A model generated the notes under the pieces. It was not told the DNA's origin. It was given only the letters and a program-made list of their open reading frames with translations, and did no database searches. DNA of 58,154 bases, taken from contig CABIYO010000014.1 in the NCBI GenBank assembly GCA_902362975.1, positions 1-58,154 of the forward strand. Reading direction: 5' to 3'. Shown one piece after another: positions 1 through 7,979 of the stretch. This stretch comes from Caryophanales bacterium. Lineage in GTDB: Bacteria > Bacillota > Bacilli > Exiguobacteriales > Exiguobacteriaceae. The translations under genes and the position numbers were made by a program. Numbering within the stretch: position 1 is the first letter of the stretch; every line of letters begins with the position of its first letter.

Positions 1-89
1 CCCTCATCTGAAGGCTTGAGCAAAACAGAAATGGACTGCGCTCGCACAAGCACTTCGGAATCCCACGGTTTCAATCGTGGGAGTGTCAA
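1..89 (+). mobile_element. IS200/IS605-type element, right end only (cut by window edge)
   Basis: The sequence is an exact reverse complement of the right-hand ~89 bases of the element at 3781-4193. It carries the subterminal hairpin TCCCACGG...CGTGGGA and ends in GTGTCAA, the layout of IS608-like right ends, which finish with a hairpin and TCAA. The base after the terminal TCAA (90) resumes a short-chain dehydrogenase reading frame. The rest of the element lies outside the window, so it is unknown whether this copy carries tnpA or tnpB. Confidence 0.75.
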
Positions 90-491
90 AGGAGCCAGTT
101 CAGATATCGGGTATGAGACAGCGAAGTTGCATAATTGTTGAACGTGTCGTCTATCGGGGGATATCGAATCGTCCCGAACTCGGTCACATATTGTGCGACG
201 AAGTTCTTCGTCAGTGCGTATACGGAAGGACTCGCACAAGAGTTGAAGCAGAGTAGGGCCAAACTTCGGGCGAAAGTACTCGCACCGGCCGCAACGGAGA
301 CGAGCTTCGCCGACCGGGCTCGCGATACGGAAGGATTCGACTACAGTGAGAACGTCGCGAAGTATCACACGGCGCGCGAGATGGCAGAATTCCTATGGGA
401 GTTACTTGAAGGCGACGAAGTCGTCGGGATTGTCGATCCGGAGGACTACTCGTTCAGCCTGCGCGGACCGATTAAACCGTATGCCGGATAA
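90..491 (+). pseudogene. Short-chain dehydrogenase (SDR), 3' part, broken by IS and internally deleted
   Basis: Directly after the IS end the frame reads GASSDIGYETAKL, the Rossmann glycine motif of classical SDRs. It then jumps, with a frame break near 125-137, to NVSSIGGYRIVPN and YCATKFF, the SDR active-site region (Y-x-x-x-K) with its preceding serines. About 100 residues between the cofactor motif and the active site are missing. The matching first seven codons (MKYTVIT) lie at 4194-4213 on the minus strand, so insertion followed by rearrangement separated the two ends. The C-terminal part (135-491, TTG start) is open for 118 codons but cannot form a cofactor-binding enzyme. A paralogue 5' end is at 7757. 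Confidence 0.8.
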
Positions 492-493
492 AC

Positions 494-665
494 AAAAGAG
501 GCTGGGACATAACTAACCGGTTTTAAAAATTTTTGATAAAAAGAGGGGTCCTGTTTAGTCCGAAATGCACGAACCCATAAAAATGACAAGAGGCCCCGTG
601 AGCGAACAAGTCGCTCATGGGGCCTCTTTCTTATAAATTTACTGGGTTATGTCCCAGCCTCTTTT
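494..665. mobile_element. IS1182-derived miniature element (MITE), 172 bp
   Basis: Perfect 20-bp terminal inverted repeats (AAAAGAGGCTGGGACATAAC and its complement) bound 172 bp with no coding capacity. The right ~125 bp match the region between the transposase start and right end of the IS1182-type copy at 51983-53257, including the strong hairpin GAGGCCCC..GGGGCCTC and the terminal GTTATGTCCCAGCCTCTTTT. It is therefore an internally deleted IS1182 relative that could be moved in trans. It sits between the SDR remnant and the TPR gene, whose stop codon is 2 bp outside it; the internal hairpin may act as a terminator for both. Confidence 0.8.
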
Positions 666-666
666 T

Positions 667-1542
667 TTAGGATGTCGGTACAGAGTAACCACCCGTGAAG
701 CGGTGTGTCAGGCGACGTGTCCAGTAACGCAACCGAAGGCGCCACACATAGAGCTGCGACGTGTTCGGCAGAATGACGTTGTCGACGTATTCCGCGAACA
801 TGTGACGGAACATCCGCTCTTCACTGCGGTCATAAGTCGCACTCCACATCCCGTGATTCTCGACTTCTAAGAGCATCCAAATCATCTCATCGGTAAGTGG
901 GTCATCGTCCTTTAGTTCGGCCGTCAGTGCAGCGAAACGATGGCTACACATAGACGCGTATAAGGAATGGGCATGCGGGTCATGTGGGTTTAATGTTAAG
1001 TAACCGCTCGCCGTCTTCATCAGCTCATCGACCATATCGAGCGGAATGTCGTCATACACTTGGAAAAATTCGAGCAACATCGGGACGGTGTCCGGACCAA
1101 ATCCGGCAAGCCGGACATAGTTCATGATATGAAGACCGGCCTCGCCATGGAATTTGCGGTCGAAGTAGTGGACGGCAAGGGCGCGATGCATGATTGGGAC
1201 ATCCGGATAGCGTTCGACGCCACGGAGAAAGTGTTGTTCCGCCTCGAACGTGAACCCGGTGTCTTCACTGACAAATCCTTTTAACATATGAAGAATGTAG
1301 TGGTCACCGAGCGAACTCGCTTTCTCGAGCCACGGTTTGGCCGAATCGGTGTCACCTTCTCGAATATATGGATAAGCACGCATCGCCGGGAAGAATGGGT
1401 CGTCCGGGAACGCGGTCTCGCCCCGTGTCGCCATGTCATTGATGGCTTCAGCGTTATAAGCTTCCGTTAATTCTGCGAGGAGCATCATCTCAAGGAACGT
1501 GCGCTGGAACTCTGGGGTGTGTAAATCGATCGTTTGTGTCAT
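667..1542 (-). CDS. TPR-repeat-like cytoplasmic protein of unknown function
   Basis: A 291-residue protein with no signal peptide or membrane segment. Helical pairs spaced about 34 residues apart (for example around FPDDPFFPAMRAYPYIREGD and ERYPDVPIMHRALAVHYF) look like degenerate tetratricopeptide repeats, which usually bind other proteins. The C-terminus (about residues 200-291) is acidic, then basic and aromatic, and not recognised. Its start is supported by GAGGAGGAC upstream of ATG 1542. The stop codon lies just beyond the MITE at 494-665, so the original C-terminal residues may have been altered by that insertion. The specific function is not identifiable from sequence. Confidence 0.6.
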   Translation of the reverse strand: MTQTIDLHTPEFQRTFLEMMLLAELTEAYNAEAINDMATRGETAFPDDPFFPAMRAYPYIREGDTDSAKPWLEKASSLGDHYILHMLKGFVSEDTGFTFEAEQHFLRGVERYPDVPIMHRALAVHYFDRKFHGEAGLHIMNYVRLAGFGPDTVPMLLEFFQVYDDIPLDMVDELMKTASGYLTLNPHDPHAHSLYASMCSHRFAALTAELKDDDPLTDEMIWMLLEVENHGMWSATYDRSEERMFRHMFAEYVDNVILPNTSQLYVWRLRLRYWTRRLTHRFTGGYSVPTS

Positions 1543-1647
1543 ACGGTGTCCTCCTCACAAGTACTGGTGTCGCTCTATTATACTTGTTCTTGTCACAGTC
1601 GAGTAGCATCTTTTGCAAAAACGGGAAATGGAAAGGAGGGGGAAGAC

Positions 1648-1872
1648 ATGGCGACGTTCACTGGATATGTCGCAGAGGTGATGGATGAGAAAATCCGCGT
1701 CACGCCGACGCGGGAGGCGGAACCGTTTGACGGCATTGTGTTTCATCTAGAAGACCGCTTTTCTGACGAGAAACCGTTTCTTGTCGGTCAATATGTAAGA
1801 GTCGAGCATGATGAACGGTTGACGCGCTCCTTGCCACCGCAAGCGACGGCACGTCGGGTCGATGTGTTATGA
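1648..1872 (+). CDS. Small DUF3221/YobA-like protein
   Basis: A 74-residue protein starting at ATG 1648 behind a strong GGAAAGGAGGGGGAAG ribosome binding site, a better start than the longer in-frame extension upstream. It has a short beta-rich layout: FTGYVAEV, a middle strand IVFHLED, then VGQYVRVEH. This resembles the OB-like fold of DUF3221 proteins such as B. subtilis YobA, which are usually lipoproteins; this one lacks a signal sequence. It is transcribed with the small membrane protein that starts 20 bp downstream. The family assignment is tentative and no biochemical role is known. Confidence 0.55.
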   Translation: MATFTGYVAEVMDEKIRVTPTREAEPFDGIVFHLEDRFSDEKPFLVGQYVRVEHDERLTRSLPPQATARRVDVL

Positions 1873-1891
1873 TGAGGACGAGGTGAATGAC

Positions 1892-2056
1892 ATGGGACAA
1901 CGGAACTTTCTATGGCTTGGAGCTGTCGTCGGCTTCAGTGCCCTCGTCGTCTGGTTATTGCAAGACGCGCTCCCGTTCTGGGCGCTGTCGATTCTACTGC
2001 TCGGACTAGGAGCGGTGCTCGGCAATCTCCAACGACGTTTCACACGTGACGAATAA
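1892..2056 (+). CDS. Small two-helix membrane protein
   Basis: A 54-residue protein starting at ATG 1892 after a GATGAGGACGAGGTG ribosome binding site. It has two hydrophobic stretches (LWLGAVVGFSALVVWLL and FWALSILLLGLGAVLG) separated by a short polar turn, and a basic tail (QRRFTRDE). It therefore probably forms a helical hairpin in the membrane. It follows the DUF3221-like gene closely and its stop overlaps the bidirectional hairpin at 2056-2088. No homologous function is recognised. Confidence 0.6.
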   Translation: MGQRNFLWLGAVVGFSALVVWLLQDALPFWALSILLLGLGAVLGNLQRRFTRDE

Positions 2057-2088
2057 CAAGCACTCCATCATTCGGATGGAGTGCTTGT
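2056..2088. terminator. Bidirectional hairpin terminator
   Basis: A 14-bp perfect stem (ACAAGCACTCCATC / GATGGAGTGCTTGT) with a 5-base loop lies between the convergent small membrane protein and zinc-ribbon protein genes and overlaps the 3' end of the latter. Confidence 0.75.
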
Positions 2089-3186
2089 GTCGTTTTCCGC
2101 TTCAATCGGTTCTTCTGAATCGTCTTCGACGATGGAGTCCTCATCCCCGTCTGGTTCGAGCGTCGTCGGTTCTTCTGGCTCCGCTGGTTCTTCCGGTTCG
2201 CTCGGTTCTTCTGGCTCAGTCACCGGAGGATCGTCTTCAATCGGCTCTTCCGTTTCCGGTGGGTCCGTCGGTTCTTCCGGCGTCACTTCCGGTGTCGTTG
2301 GTTCGGGCTCTTCCACAACTTCCTCTTCGACTTTTTCCTCGACCGGCGCCTCCGGTTCAGTGGCCGGTGGGATTTTAGGTTGCGCCTCAGGAATAGGGGG
2401 TGCTTCCGGAACGACGACCGGTTCTTCCGTCAAATCTGGTTTGATCGGTTCGACTGGTGCGAGTTCGATAGGTGGCGGTGCCGGTGCATCTTTTGCGATG
2501 AACGTACGGATGTCTTGTTCAAATAGTGCGGTCGGCAAGGCGATTCCACGCAAATGGATGGCAACGACTTGCCCGGATGCTGAAAGGAGTGGACTGCCAT
2601 ACGCATGACGAGGCAACTCAAAGTTTCGGCTATAGCCGTTCTCGGCGAAGGTGACCGTCCCGTTGATTCGTTCTTGCATCGTCAACGTGATCAACGTCTC
2701 GTCCTCTGCGGCGATCGCTTGCGTGAGGGTGAACGGAGTATTTTCCGTCTCTTCGATTCGAATGACGGCAATGAGTTTCGTTCGACCGACGACGGTGCCG
2801 GAGACGGCCTGCCCTTCATGGTACATGATGATATTCGTCAATCCAGCCACATTCGAGGCGGCTGTGACGACATCGCGTGAACTCACCAAAAATCCCGTCC
2901 CGTAACTGACGGTGAAGAGGCTACCTTGTAGTGCGGCGAAGTCGACCGGTGTCGCTTCGTCAGCAGAGACCGTATCTTCCCCGATCGGCAAGTTGACCTG
3001 ATCGGCGAGCGAGTCGGTCGAACGCAACATGTCCGTGAAATAGGCGTTTCCAATGAAGGTGACAAAAGCAATGAGTGCGATAGCGAATGGGGTGGCAAAT
3101 AACCAAATCGTGCGACGTGAGCGACGGCCGCACGTCGGACAGACCGTTTTCGATCGTGTCTTCTTTCCGCAGTGGGGACAAGTCAC
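2068..3186 (-). CDS. Membrane-anchored zinc-ribbon protein with degenerate trypsin-like domain
   Basis: A 372-residue protein. Residues 1-20 form a zinc ribbon with two CxxC pairs (CPHCGKK, CPTCGRR). A transmembrane segment follows at about 28-50 and then a chymotrypsin-fold domain (about 78-225) with recognisable strands (GTGFLVSSRDVVTAASNV and GSPLLSASGQVVAIHL). The expected catalytic His (TAAH) is replaced by TAASN and the GDSG serine motif by YGSPL, so proteolysis is unlikely. Residues 230-372 are a long proline/glutamate tail exposed outside the cell. Zinc-ribbon plus HtrA-like architecture suggests a sensor or scaffold derived from a DegP/HtrA protease. The gene lies inside the segment inferred to be inverted between 89 and 3781. 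Confidence 0.7.
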   Translation of the reverse strand: MTCPHCGKKTRSKTVCPTCGRRSRRTIWLFATPFAIALIAFVTFIGNAYFTDMLRSTDSLADQVNLPIGEDTVSADEATPVDFAALQGSLFTVSYGTGFLVSSRDVVTAASNVAGLTNIIMYHEGQAVSGTVVGRTKLIAVIRIEETENTPFTLTQAIAAEDETLITLTMQERINGTVTFAENGYSRNFELPRHAYGSPLLSASGQVVAIHLRGIALPTALFEQDIRTFIAKDAPAPPPIELAPVEPIKPDLTEEPVVVPEAPPIPEAQPKIPPATEPEAPVEEKVEEEVVEEPEPTTPEVTPEEPTDPPETEEPIEDDPPVTEPEEPSEPEEPAEPEEPTTLEPDGDEDSIVEDDSEEPIEAENDTSTPSE

Positions 3187-3308
3187 GGGGGCACCTTCTT
3201 TCCATAAAGTTCGATGCTATGGTTATTCCTTCATTTTGAAAGAGGTAAACAAATATTTTGGAGGGTAATGGTTTTGAATTAAATGAAACGAGACATGATG
3301 TATTCATT

Positions 3309-3780
3309 TTATTGAATATGTATCTTTTTAGGTAACAAATCAGTTTGTAGTATGGATTGAAGTGTAGAAATGACTTGTTCATAAGAAACGTCTTCAAACA
3401 AGAAAGTACGGGTATTTTTGAGATAGTCTGTTTTGTAAAATTCAGATTGGATTATTTTTTGGAAAGTATCGTGTATAGGATAGCCCGGTTGACTAGAAGT
3501 AGTATCTCGTCCAAGTTGTCGGATTTCGATCACTTCAGGTAACAGTTGCTTTAAATGGTCAGCATGTAAAAGGTTGCTTCCCCAAATTTTGTGCACGTCG
3601 TATAAATGTCTTGAAAAACGTTCAGACTTACCACTTTCATAGTAATCACAAATGGCGAATAGCTTATCTAAAAACGTTCGCTCAATCGTTTGAACTTTGT
3701 ATGTAAATGGGTGCATCTCGTAGTCATTGAAAAAAGTGATTTTTTCTTCTTCAGGGGCATCTGTAGATTCGATATATTTT
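3309..3780 (-). pseudogene. AbiEii/AbiGii nucleotidyltransferase toxin, C-terminal fragment
   Basis: The fragment reads EKITFFNDYEMHPFTYKVQTIERTFLDKLFAICDYY...RHLYDVHKIW, the conserved C-terminal half of AbiEii-type toxins of type IV abortive-infection systems. The N-terminal nucleotidyltransferase core is absent because an IS200/IS605 element abuts it at 3781. An apparent start in that frame lies inside the IS and is not real. The fragment is AT-rich compared with its neighbours, which fits horizontally acquired defence DNA. The missing 5' part should sit beyond the left window edge if the inversion model (IS copies at 1-89 and 3781-4193) holds. No AbiEi antitoxin is visible here. Confidence 0.75.
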
Positions 3781-4193
3781 TTGACACTCCCACGATTGAA
3801 ACCGTGGGATTCCGAAGTGCTTGTGCGAGCGCAGTCCATTTCTGTTTTGCTCAAGCCTTCAGATGAGGGTGTGCCATCACCCCTCCTGAGACAGACCGTA
3901 TAGGTTCTCAGGCTGATGGACTGTTACCATCCATCACAGGTCGTTGCAGGTGTGTCCACCTGATGTTTTAGCGTCTTTTGCATGACGACAGGCATCGTTT
4001 TACCGGTCACATGGTTTCGTGACCGAACCGTATACGATTTTCAAGGGGCGATGGACACAGGCGTTTTAGAGACTTGTACTTGTCTATGGGATATATATAC
4101 CCGAATGTCGGATGTCAAAACATCCGAACTCACTTTCATCCCATGCCTAAAGGCGGGCTATGCCCGGTATGGGCTTTCCCATTCGTATAATCT
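3781..4193 (-). mobile_element. Transposase-less IS200/IS605-type element with both ends (413 bp)
   Basis: On the minus strand the element begins right after the target tetranucleotide TTAC (4194-4197) and ends with TCAA at 3781-3784, the signature of IS608-like single-strand transposition. The left end carries the folded motif GGGCATAGCCCGCC; the right end carries the TCCCACGG/CGTGGGA hairpin. Between them are further stems, such as CCTGAGA/TCTCAGG and GATGGACTG/CAGTCCATC-like arms, but no open frame for TnpA or TnpB. It is a non-autonomous element that may still encode an omega-RNA-like scaffold. It has split the SDR gene whose first codons lie at 4194-4213. Confidence 0.75.
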
Positions 4194-4213
4194 GTAATGA
4201 CCGTATACTTCAT
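4194..4213 (-). pseudogene. SDR gene, first seven codons only
   Basis: The frame MKYTVIT starts at ATG 4213 with the ribosome binding site AGGAGTGGG just upstream, then is interrupted by the IS after TTAC. The same N-terminus (MKYTVITGASSGIG) is present in the paralogue at 7757, which proves the reading frame. The continuation (GASSDIGYETAKL) is now at 90-130 on the opposite strand. Confidence 0.75.
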
Positions 4214-4293
4214 ATAACCCACTCCTTTTTGTCGTTTACCTTGTTGTTGCTTCCCCACTTTCTTCATCGCGAATCGTTCCGATGTGAACGAAA

Positions 4294-4323
4294 AGCCCTG
4301 ACTCCAAGGAGACAGGGCTTTCA
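4294..4323 (-). terminator. Terminator of truncated chemoreceptor gene
   Basis: A 9-bp stem AAAGCCCTG/CAGGGCTTT followed by TTTCG on the minus strand, three bases past the chemoreceptor stop codon. Confidence 0.7.
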
Positions 4324-4325
4324 AC

Positions 4326-5606
4326 TTATGTCGTGAATCGACCAATCAGTGTCTGCAGGTCACTCGTCATATTGCCGAGTGATTCGGCGACACCGTTCAA
4401 TTCTTGAATCATCGCGAGTTGGGCGTCAGCCGTCTCACCGACCGTACGCATCGTGTCGGCCATCGCTTCACTGTCTTGTGACATTTGAAGAGAGGACGTT
4501 GCGACTTGTTTCGTCGTCTCCGCAATCTCATGCGAGGCGATGCGGATATGTGACGTGTTGTCGACTGATGTCTCGAGCTGACTGACAATCTGTTCGAACG
4601 CGCGTGTCGCTCGTTCGAGCAACAACGTGTTCGTCTCGACGCGTTTCGCACTGACGACGTGTTGGTCGAGAACGGCGTTCGACTGTGTCTGAATCAACTC
4701 GATCAATCCGGCGATTTGTGTCGCCGACTGTTTCGACTGCTCGGCAAGCTTACGTACTTCTTCTGCAACGACTGCGAATCCTTTTCCTTGTTCACCGGCA
4801 CGTGCCGCCTCGATGGCCGCGTTCAATGCCAACAAGTTCGTCTGATCCGTGATGGATTGGATGACCTCGGTGATGAGGGCGATCTCGTCAGACTGTTGCT
4901 TCAGTGCCGAAATCGATTCTCCCGTCCGACGTGTCTCTCGCTCGAGTGCAAACACCTCATCTTTCGCCTGAGCCATCGTCGCACCACCTTCTTCGGCGAG
5001 CTTCAAACTCTGTGACACGTCATCGTCAATCGAGCCGATCGAGGTGGCGATTCGTTCGACGCCTTCATCGGCCGCCGCGACAGCCTGCCCGCTCTTCGAA
5101 GCCGCTGCCGCCTGGTTGACCGTTTTACCGACGACTTGTTCAATCATCCGCGTCGTTTCCTCTGTCTGCAACGCCATCTCTTCCGTGCTCGCATAGAGTT
5201 CTTCCGATTGTGCCGTGATTTCCTGCGCATGTTGGGTGACACGGTCAATCAGTTCACACAAGTTGCCTTTCATGCGGTTAAAGCCGGTCACCAATTGTCC
5301 GATTTCACCTTGTGTGAGCGCCTGAAGGTCCTCACGTGTCAAATCTCCTTCCGCCACCATGTCCACTTCTTTCGCTAAGAAACGGAGCGGTGCCGTCATC
5401 ATATGGCTGATGGCATATCCAACGCCCATCGTCAGGACGAAACTTACGATGGCGATGACAACCGAGTACCAGAAGGCACGCTGACTCGCTTCTTGGAGCT
5501 CCGTTTGCATCGCAAACATCTTCTCTTCTATCTCGGTCTGCAGTGCTTCACCGGTCGATGTGATCGATTTTGTCACGTCCGGCATGAGACGGAGCGTCGA
5601 ACGATC
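4326..5606 (-). pseudogene. Methyl-accepting chemotaxis protein, N-terminally truncated
   Basis: About 425 codons remain: one transmembrane segment ([22 protein letters not shown]), a HAMP domain and the full cytoplasmic signalling domain, including the conserved hairpin tip around [20 protein letters not shown]. It aligns throughout with the intact receptor at 5913-7631, and that homology stops abruptly near 5606, where an ISL3-type transposase fragment begins. The first transmembrane helix and the periplasmic-side sensor domain are gone, so ligand sensing is lost. The ATG at 5585 could permit expression of a HAMP-signalling fragment. It is arranged head-to-head with the intact paralogue, and both are followed by an SDR gene. 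Confidence 0.8.
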
Positions 5607-5735
5607 GTGTCCAGTCTATCGAACGGAAAGATGGAAGGAACGAACAACAAAATCAAGCTTATCAAACGCCGTGGTTATGGCTACCGAAACCTCGAACGTT
5701 TCTTTTTGAGATTACGCTTCGAGCTTGGTCGTTAA
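5607..5735 (+). pseudogene. ISL3-family transposase, C-terminal fragment
   Basis: The frame SNGKMEGTNNKIKLIKRRGYG..RFFLRLRF ends at a TAA at 5733-5735. The motif SNGxxEGxNNKIKxxKRxxxGYRN is diagnostic of the last ~35 residues of ISL3-family DDE transposases. The rest of the element is missing, and its left junction coincides with the point at which the chemoreceptor gene loses its 5' end, so this insertion and a deletion explain that truncation. Confidence 0.75.
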
Positions 5736-5837
5736 AATAGCAACCACGTGTTATGGTGATGAGCCTTTTTTGTGACAAAAAATGGAACAAATAACTGTTA
5801 ATAAAGGTCAATAAACTGTCTAACTTTTCATTTTTGG

Positions 5838-5865
5838 TAAAAATTCTGTTAAGTGTTCCGATAAA
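5838..5865 (+). promoter_or_regulatory. Sigma-D-like (motility) promoter
   Basis: TAAA (5838-5841), a 16-bp spacer, then CCGATAAA (5858-5865) is close to the Bacillus sigma-D consensus TAAA-N15-GCCGATAT. It lies about 50 bp upstream of the chemoreceptor start, as expected for a flagellar regulon gene. Confidence 0.55.
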
Positions 5866-5912
5866 GAGTGTTGAAACAACATATTAATAAAGAAAGAGAG
5901 GTGGAAGAGGAC

Positions 5913-7631
5913 GTGTTCCTCAAAAAAATGAAACGATTTAGAAGATTGTCATTAACCCAAAAGTTATTTAGTGGAATCGGATTGATTCTTCTATTTGTTA
6001 TTACAGGAATGGGTTATAACCTACTAACTTTAGAAGACGAGACCAGTCGCTATGAGGAAATGATTTCCAAAGACGTCATGAAAATGAAAGCAGCAGATGA
6101 TTTGTCTCTCGGGGTGGTCCGCCAAGCGTATGGACTACGCGGCTATATCATTCAACAAGACGAGTCACGGCTGGATGCCGTGCGCCGTGGTTCGGAAGAC
6201 AAGAAAGCGGCGATTGAAACCCTGCTGAAGTTATCCGAGTCAGAAGAGGAAACAAAAGACTTAGAGAATCTCTTATCCGTCGCGACCGAATATGACGATT
6301 TGGCTCAACAGTTGATTCAAGCGGCCGATGCAAAGGATGAAGAAAACATTGATCGGCTCATCTTACGTGTTCTGCCGCCTATAACCGAATCCATCATCGA
6401 ATTTGGAGAAACGATGCAGCAAGAGACGGAAGCGAACATACTGACAAAGCAAAAGCACTTGAAACATCGGGCAAATAGTGCCTTTCTTTCCTCCGCGATT
6501 ATTGCCGGGGTGATCCTCATGCTCACACTCGGGGTCGGCTATATGCTCCAGCGCACGGTGAAGGCACCGCTCCGCCAACTATCTGACGAGGTCGGCATCG
6601 TCGCTGACGGCGATTTGACGCGCGCCGACCTTCAAGCGCTGACACGTGATGAAATCGGCCAACTCATCATTGGGTTCAATGGGATGAAGCGAAATCTTCG
6701 TGAACTGATCGACGAAGTGAGCCGGAACGCTCAAGAAATCACGGCCCAGTCGGAAGAATTGTACGCGAGCACGGAAGAGATGGCGTCGCAGACAGAGGAG
6801 ACGACGCGGATGATTGAACAAGTCGTCGGTAAAACGGTCAACCAGGCGGCAGCGGCTTCGAAGAGCGGGCAGGCTGTCGCGGCGGCCGATGAAGGCGTCG
6901 AACGAATCGCCACCTCGATCGGGACGATCAGCCAAGACGTCCAGACGAGTCTAGCGCTCGCCGAACGCGGCGAACAGACGATTCAACAGGCGAAACAAGA
7001 AGTGCTCGCGCTCGAATCGGAGACGGTCACGACCGGACAATCGATCACAGCGTTGAAACAGCAGTCGGACGAGATCGCGCTCATCACCGAGGTCATCCAG
7101 TCAATCACCGACCAGACGAACTTGCTCGCCTTGAACGCGGCCATCGAAGCGGCCCGGGCCGGGGAGCAAGGGAAAGGGTTCGCCGTCGTTGCCGAGGAAG
7201 TGCGGAAGCTCGCGGAACAGTCGAAACAATCGGCTTCCCAAATCGCCGGCTTGATCGAATCGATTCAAGCGCAGTCGAACGCGGTGCTCGAGCGTCACGC
7301 TATCAGCGCCCGCCGCGTCGAGACGAACACGGCGCTGCTCGAAGAAGCGACCGCCTCGTTCCAACAGATCGTCGGGCAATTGCACGCCTCGGTCGACAAC
7401 ACGGAACAAATCCGGGTCGCTTCGAATGAAATCGCCACGACGACGAAACAAGTCGCGACCGCAACGATTCATATGGCGAGTGATAGTGAAGGCATGGCCG
7501 AGACGATGCGCAGCGTCGGCGAGACGGCCGACGCCCAACTCGCGATGATTCAAGAATTGAACGGAGTCGCCGAGTCACTCGGCAATATGACCGGAGATCT
7601 GCAGACACTCATCGGTCGCTTCAAAACATAA
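5913..7631 (+). CDS. Methyl-accepting chemotaxis protein
   Basis: A 572-residue transmembrane chemoreceptor starting at GTG 5913 behind AGAGAGGTGG; an in-frame TTG at 5868 lacks a good ribosome binding site. Layout: cytoplasmic tail, TM1 ([21 protein letters not shown]), a ~170-residue helical extracellular sensor of the four-helix-bundle/CHASE3 type, TM2 ([20 protein letters not shown]), HAMP, then the methyl-accepting coiled coil with the strictly conserved tip ([21 protein letters not shown]). It signals to CheA/CheW to control flagellar rotation. A sigma-D-like promoter precedes it and a strong terminator follows it. Its cytoplasmic half is highly similar to the broken receptor at 4326-5606, indicating a duplicated pair. 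Confidence 0.92.
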   Translation: MFLKKMKRFRRLSLTQKLFSGIGLILLFVITGMGYNLLTLEDETSRYEEMISKDVMKMKAADDLSLGVVRQAYGLRGYIIQQDESRLDAVRRGSEDKKAAIETLLKLSESEEETKDLENLLSVATEYDDLAQQLIQAADAKDEENIDRLILRVLPPITESIIEFGETMQQETEANILTKQKHLKHRANSAFLSSAIIAGVILMLTLGVGYMLQRTVKAPLRQLSDEVGIVADGDLTRADLQALTRDEIGQLIIGFNGMKRNLRELIDEVSRNAQEITAQSEELYASTEEMASQTEETTRMIEQVVGKTVNQAAAASKSGQAVAAADEGVERIATSIGTISQDVQTSLALAERGEQTIQQAKQEVLALESETVTTGQSITALKQQSDEIALITEVIQSITDQTNLLALNAAIEAARAGEQGKGFAVVAEEVRKLAEQSKQSASQIAGLIESIQAQSNAVLERHAISARRVETNTALLEEATASFQQIVGQLHASVDNTEQIRVASNEIATTTKQVATATIHMASDSEGMAETMRSVGETADAQLAMIQELNGVAESLGNMTGDLQTLIGRFKT

Positions 7632-7636
7632 GACGG

Positions 7637-7670
7637 ACCGTCCTTTCCCGTTCAGGGGAGGACGGTTTTT
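7637..7670 (+). terminator. Rho-independent terminator of chemoreceptor gene
   Basis: Stem ACCGTCCT...AGGACGGT with an inner CCC/GGG extension, followed by TTTTT, six bases after the stop codon. Confidence 0.85.
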
Positions 7671-7756
7671 GCGTGTTCCAAGGATTGAGGGGACGGCGTT
7701 ACGGGAATTGCCGAAGAGAGATATCGATCTTGATTACAGTGAAAAGGGGACACATC

Positions 7757-7979
7757 ATGAAATATACCGTCATCACCGGGGCAAGTTCAGGCATTGGCTA
7801 TGAAACGGCGAAAGTGCTCGCCAAGCAAGGGAAGTCACTCGTGCTCGTGGCACGCCGCCACGACGAGCTCGAGAAGTTACGGAGCGAAATCAAGGCAATC
7901 GCACCGAAAATCGATGTCATCATCAAGGCGAAAGACTTGTCATACAGCGAGAACGTATACGGGCTGTATGAGTCGCTCG
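7757..7979 (+). pseudogene. SDR paralogue, N-terminal part, broken by IS3-type remnant
   Basis: It starts at ATG 7757 behind AAAAGGGGAC and encodes an intact Rossmann entry (TGASSGIGYETAKVLAKQG, then a basic VARRHDELEKL, typical of NADP-linked SDRs). At about residue 74 (..YGLYESL) homology switches to an IS3-family OrfA frame, so the SDR loses its active site. No matching 3' half is found nearby; the fragment at 90-491 could have come from this gene or from the other paralogue. Position and order (chemoreceptor then SDR) mirror those at 4194-5606. Confidence 0.8.

Noticed and set aside
2081..2608. Serine/glycine-rich plus-strand frame of 175 codons
   Set aside because: It is the antisense image of the Pro/Glu-rich tail of the zinc-ribbon protein and has no ribosome binding site.
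3781..4193. Group I intron within the IS605-type element (an IStron)
   Set aside because: I could not identify the conserved catalytic core segments, and the element interrupts genes without any sign of splice-site restoration; kept as a transposase-less element.
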